Below, piece by piece: positions 60,803 through 64,000 of a stretch of 64,000 bases of DNA (its first letter is position 1; each line of letters starts with the position of its first letter). The stretch is from VFMC01 sp040398525 (GTDB taxonomy: Bacteria > Actinomycetota > Acidimicrobiia > Acidimicrobiales > Ilumatobacteraceae): positions 5,373-69,372 of the forward strand of contig JBBATY010000016.1 of the NCBI GenBank assembly GCA_040398525.1. The letters run 5' to 3'. The position numbers were made by a program, and so were the translations under genes. Below the pieces are notes generated by a model. That model had not been told where the DNA came from, did not search any database, and saw nothing but the letters and a program-made list of their open reading frames with translations.

Positions 60803-61615
60803 ATGTACCAGTGGTTGCTCGAGGCACCGGTTGGATGGCGTGTTCTCGTCGTGGTCGTGCCCGTCTTGGGCGTCACGGTGCCATTGGCGTTGCGGTCGTG
60901 GGTCGGCGCGACCGACGAGCGCGCAAACGACAACGTGATGACGACAGCAGCCCGATTTGTCGGCGCGGCATTCATCTTTCTCGGCTCGTTCGCGAACGTC
61001 ACCGCGTGGCAGGGGGCCGGCGCGGCCGCCTCGACGCTGAAGGAGGAGTTGAACTCGCTGTCAGCCCTCGCGGGGTTGATTACCGAATACGAGTCGGATC
61101 CCGTGTTGGACGACGCGCTCGGCGCGATCGTGACCTACGTCGAGCGGGTGCAGGCCACGGAGCTCGCTCCGGGTTCGCGTGCGGGCACCCGACCGCCGTC
61201 CGGGGAATCGGAGACGGGCTCAGCAGCGTTGTCCGCGGACGAGGCTGCGAATGACGTCCGGAGTGCCGTCGTCGCCATCGAGGTATCGGAGCTCATCAGC
61301 GATCAGGACGTCGGTCGGATGTTCGCGCTGGTGGACGAGTTCCAGCGCGCCCGTTCAGACCGGCGGTCGACGTCGTGGCCGGTGGTCTCGGGCGTGGTGA
61401 TGGTGTCGCTCCTGATCGTGACGCTTGCCGCCCTGTTGGTGATCGGGCTCTACCCCTCAGGGCCGAGCCGAGGGCTCAAGTGGCTCCAGGTACTCACGTC
61501 GTCTGCGGTCGTCAGTGCGATCTGGTTCGCGATCGTCTCGTCCCAGAATGTCACCACGGCGAATCCTGCGATCAAGGCGCCGGTGGAGGCGTTCCTCACC
61601 CGCTACGGCGGCTGA
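60803..61615 (+). CDS. DUF4239/bestrophin-like membrane protein (paralogue)
   Basis: A 270-residue protein with two N-terminal helices (residues about 10-32 and 48-68), a long soluble helix-rich middle (ASTLKEELNSLSALAGLI, DDALGAIVTYVERVQATE) and two C-terminal helices (GVVMVSLLIVTLAALLVIGLY and VVSAIWFAIVSSQ). Same domain layout as the gene at 27431-28237 but low identity. GC content and codon use are slightly lower than in neighbours. Function unknown. Confidence 0.65.
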   Translation: MYQWLLEAPVGWRVLVVVVPVLGVTVPLALRSWVGATDERANDNVMTTAARFVGAAFIFLGSFANVTAWQGAGAAASTLKEELNSLSALAGLITEYESDPVLDDALGAIVTYVERVQATELAPGSRAGTRPPSGESETGSAALSADEAANDVRSAVVAIEVSELISDQDVGRMFALVDEFQRARSDRRSTSWPVVSGVVMVSLLIVTLAALLVIGLYPSGPSRGLKWLQVLTSSAVVSAIWFAIVSSQNVTTANPAIKAPVEAFLTRYGG

Positions 61616-61616
61616 A

Positions 61617-62330
61617 TCATTCGTGCTGCCGGTCGCCTGCGCGTAGGGCAAAGTCGACCGCCGCCACAGCGTGCAGATAGGCGGTAGGGAAGAGCGGCAC
61701 CTGCATGTCGCTCTGGTCGATCAGGAGCTCGATCTCGGTGCACCCGGAAATGATCCCCTGTGCCCCTCGAGCGACGAGCCTGTCGATGATGTCGAGGTAG
61801 TTGGCCTTGGACCGTTCGTTGACCACCCCGCGGACCAGTTCTTGGTAGATGACATCGTGGACGATGGTGCGGTCGGGTTCGTCGGGTACAAGCACCGTCA
61901 GGCCGTGTCGGTCGCCAAGCCGTCTGACGTAGAAGTCCTCCTCCATCGTGTAGCGGGTGCCGAGCAAGGCGACGACCTCGATGCCCGCCAGCTGGACCGC
62001 AGCTGCGGTGGCGTCTGCGATGTGGAGGACGGGTATGTCGACAGCTGCCTGAACAGCGTCCGCGAGCCGGTGCATGGTGTTGGTGCAGATGACGATGGCG
62101 TCCGCACCGCCATCGGCCATGTTCGCCGCGGCCGCTGCGAGGAGTCGCCCGGCCTCGTCCCAGCGGCCCGCTTCTTGCAACGCCTCGATGTCGGCGAAGT
62201 TGAACGACCGGATGAGCAGATCGGCGGAGGCGACACCTCCCACGCGTTCACGCACCAGTTGATTGATGATGCGCTCATACTCGATCGACGATTCCCATGA
62301 CATCCCACCGAGAAGTCCCAGACGTTTCAT
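61617..62330 (-). CDS. aspartate/glutamate racemase-family protein
   Basis: A 237-residue cofactor-independent racemase. The N terminus KRLGLLGGMSWESSIEYERIIN and the two catalytic cysteines in VICTNTMH and SGCTEIELL are diagnostic; both are present. It interconverts L- and D-aspartate or -glutamate, or acts as a maleate-isomerase-like enzyme. It ends one base after the DUF4239 stop, convergent. Confidence 0.9.
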   Translation of the reverse strand: MKRLGLLGGMSWESSIEYERIINQLVRERVGGVASADLLIRSFNFADIEALQEAGRWDEAGRLLAAAAANMADGGADAIVICTNTMHRLADAVQAAVDIPVLHIADATAAAVQLAGIEVVALLGTRYTMEEDFYVRRLGDRHGLTVLVPDEPDRTIVHDVIYQELVRGVVNERSKANYLDIIDRLVARGAQGIISGCTEIELLIDQSDMQVPLFPTAYLHAVAAVDFALRAGDRQHE

Positions 62331-62645
62331 GCCACGACCGTACCGGCCGGTTCAGACTGACCTGACGGGACCGATGACCGATGAGGTTCGCGATCGCATC
62401 GACTCCAAACCGTCGAGGCGAAGGAGGGCTGAGCGCGATGCGACCGATGCCCGTGAGGCCCGACCAGGCTGAGCTGCTGGGACGAGCTGGTCGACCGACG
62501 TCGTGAGCTGCAGGTATGTCGGGGGTCCGGCCGCGCGTGTCGCCTCATCGGCGCTCGCTCGCTACGGTCGCTGGAATCACCATTCCGAATGGGCGAGGCC
62601 TCGGCTTCGTAGCTTGCGCCACAGCTGCGCGCGTAGGGAGACGAC
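62331..62645. other. 315-bp divergent intergenic region, no gene seen
   Basis: Between the divergent racemase and homocysteine methyltransferase genes. The only ORFs are short and Arg-rich. GTAGGGAGACGAC before the ATG at 62646 holds a GGGAG ribosome-binding site. No clear operator. Confidence 0.5.
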
Positions 62646-63539
62646 ATGGCACAGATCACGCTTCTGGACGGAGGAATGGGCCAGGAGCTCGTGGCGCGCT
62701 CGGGCGACGAGCCGACGTCGCTCTGGGCAACACGGGTGATGATCGACCATCCCGGGATGGTGCGGGCAATCCACGAGGACTACTTCGCCGCAGGCGCCAC
62801 CGTGGCCACGACCAACACGTATGCCGGCCACCATGACCGGCTGGTTCGATTCGATCTGGACCATCTGTTCGAAGCGCTCCACTTGCGGGCGTTGGTCGAA
62901 GCGCATGAGGCGCGGGGTACGCGCGTGGCGCGGATCGCAGGTTCGATCGGGCCGCTGAAGGCGAGCTATCGACCCGATCTGGCCGAACCGGTGGAGATCG
63001 CCGCGCCGAAGTACGAGGAGGTGGCGCGGATCCTGGGGCCGCATGTCGACCTGATCTTGTGCGAGACGATGTCGTCGCTGGCGATGGCCGAGGCTGCGGT
63101 GTCGGGTGCGCAGGTGTCGGGCAGGCCGGTCTGGTTGTCGGTGTCGGTCGACGACCAGGACGGAACACGGTTGCGGTCCGGCGAGCCTGTCGCTGATCTG
63201 GCCGGGGTCGTGGCTCGGTACCCCGTGGCGGCGGTGCTGGCCAATTGCTCGGTTCCCGAGGCGATGGCGGCGGCGCTGGGCGAGCTTCGCGGGTTGGGTC
63301 TGCCGTTCGGCGCCTACGCCAACGGGTTCACGCACATCAGCGACGGCTTCCTGAAGGACGCGCCGACGGTCAAGGACCTGACCCGCCGCCATGACCTGAC
63401 GCCCGAGAAGTACGGCGATGTCGCACTGGCGTGGGTCGAGATGGGGGCGACGATCGTGGGGGGCTGCTGCGAGGTGGGCCCGGCCCACATCGCCCACCTG
63501 GCCGCCCGGTTGCTCGATTCGGGTCACGAGATCGTCTGA
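62646..63539 (+). CDS. homocysteine S-methyltransferase
   Basis: A 297-residue zinc-dependent methyltransferase. It begins TLLDGGMGQELVARSG, and the zinc ligands are the Cys of LANCSVPE and the Cys pair of VGGCCEVGP. All three Cys are present. It methylates homocysteine with S-methylmethionine or a similar donor to give methionine, or acts on selenohomocysteine. GGGAG ribosome-binding site. No neighbour in the same operon. Confidence 0.9.
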   Translation: MAQITLLDGGMGQELVARSGDEPTSLWATRVMIDHPGMVRAIHEDYFAAGATVATTNTYAGHHDRLVRFDLDHLFEALHLRALVEAHEARGTRVARIAGSIGPLKASYRPDLAEPVEIAAPKYEEVARILGPHVDLILCETMSSLAMAEAAVSGAQVSGRPVWLSVSVDDQDGTRLRSGEPVADLAGVVARYPVAAVLANCSVPEAMAAALGELRGLGLPFGAYANGFTHISDGFLKDAPTVKDLTRRHDLTPEKYGDVALAWVEMGATIVGGCCEVGPAHIAHLAARLLDSGHEIV

Positions 63540-63566
63540 CGTCGACCACTGCTGCGGCTGAGCTCC

Positions 63567-63592
63567 CGGTCCGGCTCCGGGGGGCCGGACCG
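63567..63592 (+). terminator. candidate hairpin terminator
   Basis: CGGTCCGGC and GCCGGACCG form a perfect 9-bp stem around an 8-nt loop, 28 bases after the stop codon. There is no T-run, as often in GC-rich actinobacteria. Confidence 0.5.
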
Positions 63593-64000
63593 ACTCACCC
63601 GGTTCGGAGGTGCAGTCCGATTGCTCCGGACACTCTGTCAAGTGGGGTGTTCGAAGAATTGCCGAGATCCTGACGCGGAGGACGATTCCGCCGAGGTGGT
63701 GTACGGCCTCTCACACCGAGATCGCTTGTTGCCGACACGGGTGCCTTGGATGTCTCCCGTAGCCCCGATCTCGAGCGCACCAATCAGCGACCGGGCAGAT
63801 CTGTCGCGTCACCTAGCGGCACCTCTGTCACGCGTCAGACAGCGCCGACGACCGCTTGGCAGCCGTCGTTATGCACTCCTCAAATCGGTTGACCGGGTAG
63901 CGCCGAGCGGCAGTTCGTCGCTACTTGATGGGACCGGCCAAGGTAGGACCTCGAACAGTCACGAGATCCAAGCATTGCCTCCCGAGACGATCTGCCATTC
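63593..64000. other. no recognised gene to window end
   Basis: No ORF here has recognisable features on either strand. GC content is lower than in the rest of the window. A short minus-strand frame enters from the end and stops after about 13 codons; it cannot be identified. Confidence 0.4.

Noticed and set aside
63593..64000. Possible tRNA or attachment-site remnant at the window end
   Set aside because: No cloverleaf or T-loop consensus and no integrase nearby; sequence merely has lower GC.

Overview
The window is high-GC (about 70 percent), gene-dense DNA with short intergenic gaps, frequent GTG starts and many ATGA or GTGA stop/start overlaps. This points to an actinobacterium. The mix of genes (several P450s, two Baeyer-Villiger monooxygenases, two carotenoid oxygenases, repeat-type secreted proteins, GAP-family and SHOCT proteins, a sulfatase with its maturase) fits a free-living member of the Acidimicrobiia, such as an Ilumatobacter relative. 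That placement is inference: there is no rRNA, tRNA or other phylogenetic marker here. There is one 100-N scaffold gap. I see no prophage, insertion sequence, integron or CRISPR array.

Layout. 1-3.0 kb: tail of a secreted repeat protein, an RNase Z-like metallo-hydrolase and a membrane acyltransferase. 3.1-8.7 kb: carbohydrate cluster with two GH130 enzymes, a bacterial archaeo-eukaryotic release-factor-like protein (baeRF), a GT4 glycosyltransferase and a six-hairpin-glycosidase-like protein. 8.8-13.5 kb: small oxidoreductases, a carotenoid oxygenase, a second metallo-hydrolase, DUF6325 and SHOCT proteins. 13.7-24.6 kb: GlcD-type FAD oxidase, rhodanese-thioredoxin pair under a CsoR/CstR-like operator, 2OG oxygenase, Baeyer-Villiger enzyme, DedA and GAP membrane proteins, HAD hydrolase, then a formylglycine-generating enzyme plus sulfatase pair divergent from a MalT/LuxR-type regulator. 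27.4-35.8 kb: two DUF4239/deacetylase-type envelope genes, aminotransferase, DUF3291-GNAT fusion, enoyl-CoA hydratase, P450, nitroreductase. 36.0-40.4 kb: a sulfonate-to-sulfide operon (TauD-like dioxygenase, siroheme synthesis, sulfite reductase). 40.4-47.4 kb: TIMP-like protein, carotenoid oxygenase, TetR, ferredoxin-P450, ureohydrolase, acyl-CoA synthetase. 47.5-52.7 kb: operon of P450, redoxin selenoprotein, zinc-ribbon/DinB protein and Baeyer-Villiger monooxygenase. 52.7-63.5 kb: TetR with a small coupled ORF and a perfect palindromic operator, serine hydrolase, membrane proteins, PhzF, copper amine oxidase, VOC protein, DUF4239 protein, racemase and homocysteine methyltransferase.

The most striking observation is the gene at 48819-49928. 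One reading frame of 369 codons is interrupted only by a TGA exactly where the first redox-active cysteine of a thioredoxin-fold protein belongs (ASW-TGA-GCR). A 6-bp hairpin with a GC-rich stem and a CGUGU loop begins 14 nt after the TGA, which fits a bacterial SECIS element. I read this as a UGC-motif redoxin selenoprotein co-transcribed with a P450, a rubredoxin-like-ribbon/DinB protein and a flavin monooxygenase.

A second theme is sulfur: sulfatase plus maturase, TauD to sulfite reductase, persulfide-type rhodanese/thioredoxin control and homocysteine methylation. A third is oxidative catabolism of hydrophobic compounds (P450s, Baeyer-Villiger enzymes, enoyl-CoA hydratase, acyl-CoA synthetase, MaoC-like protein).
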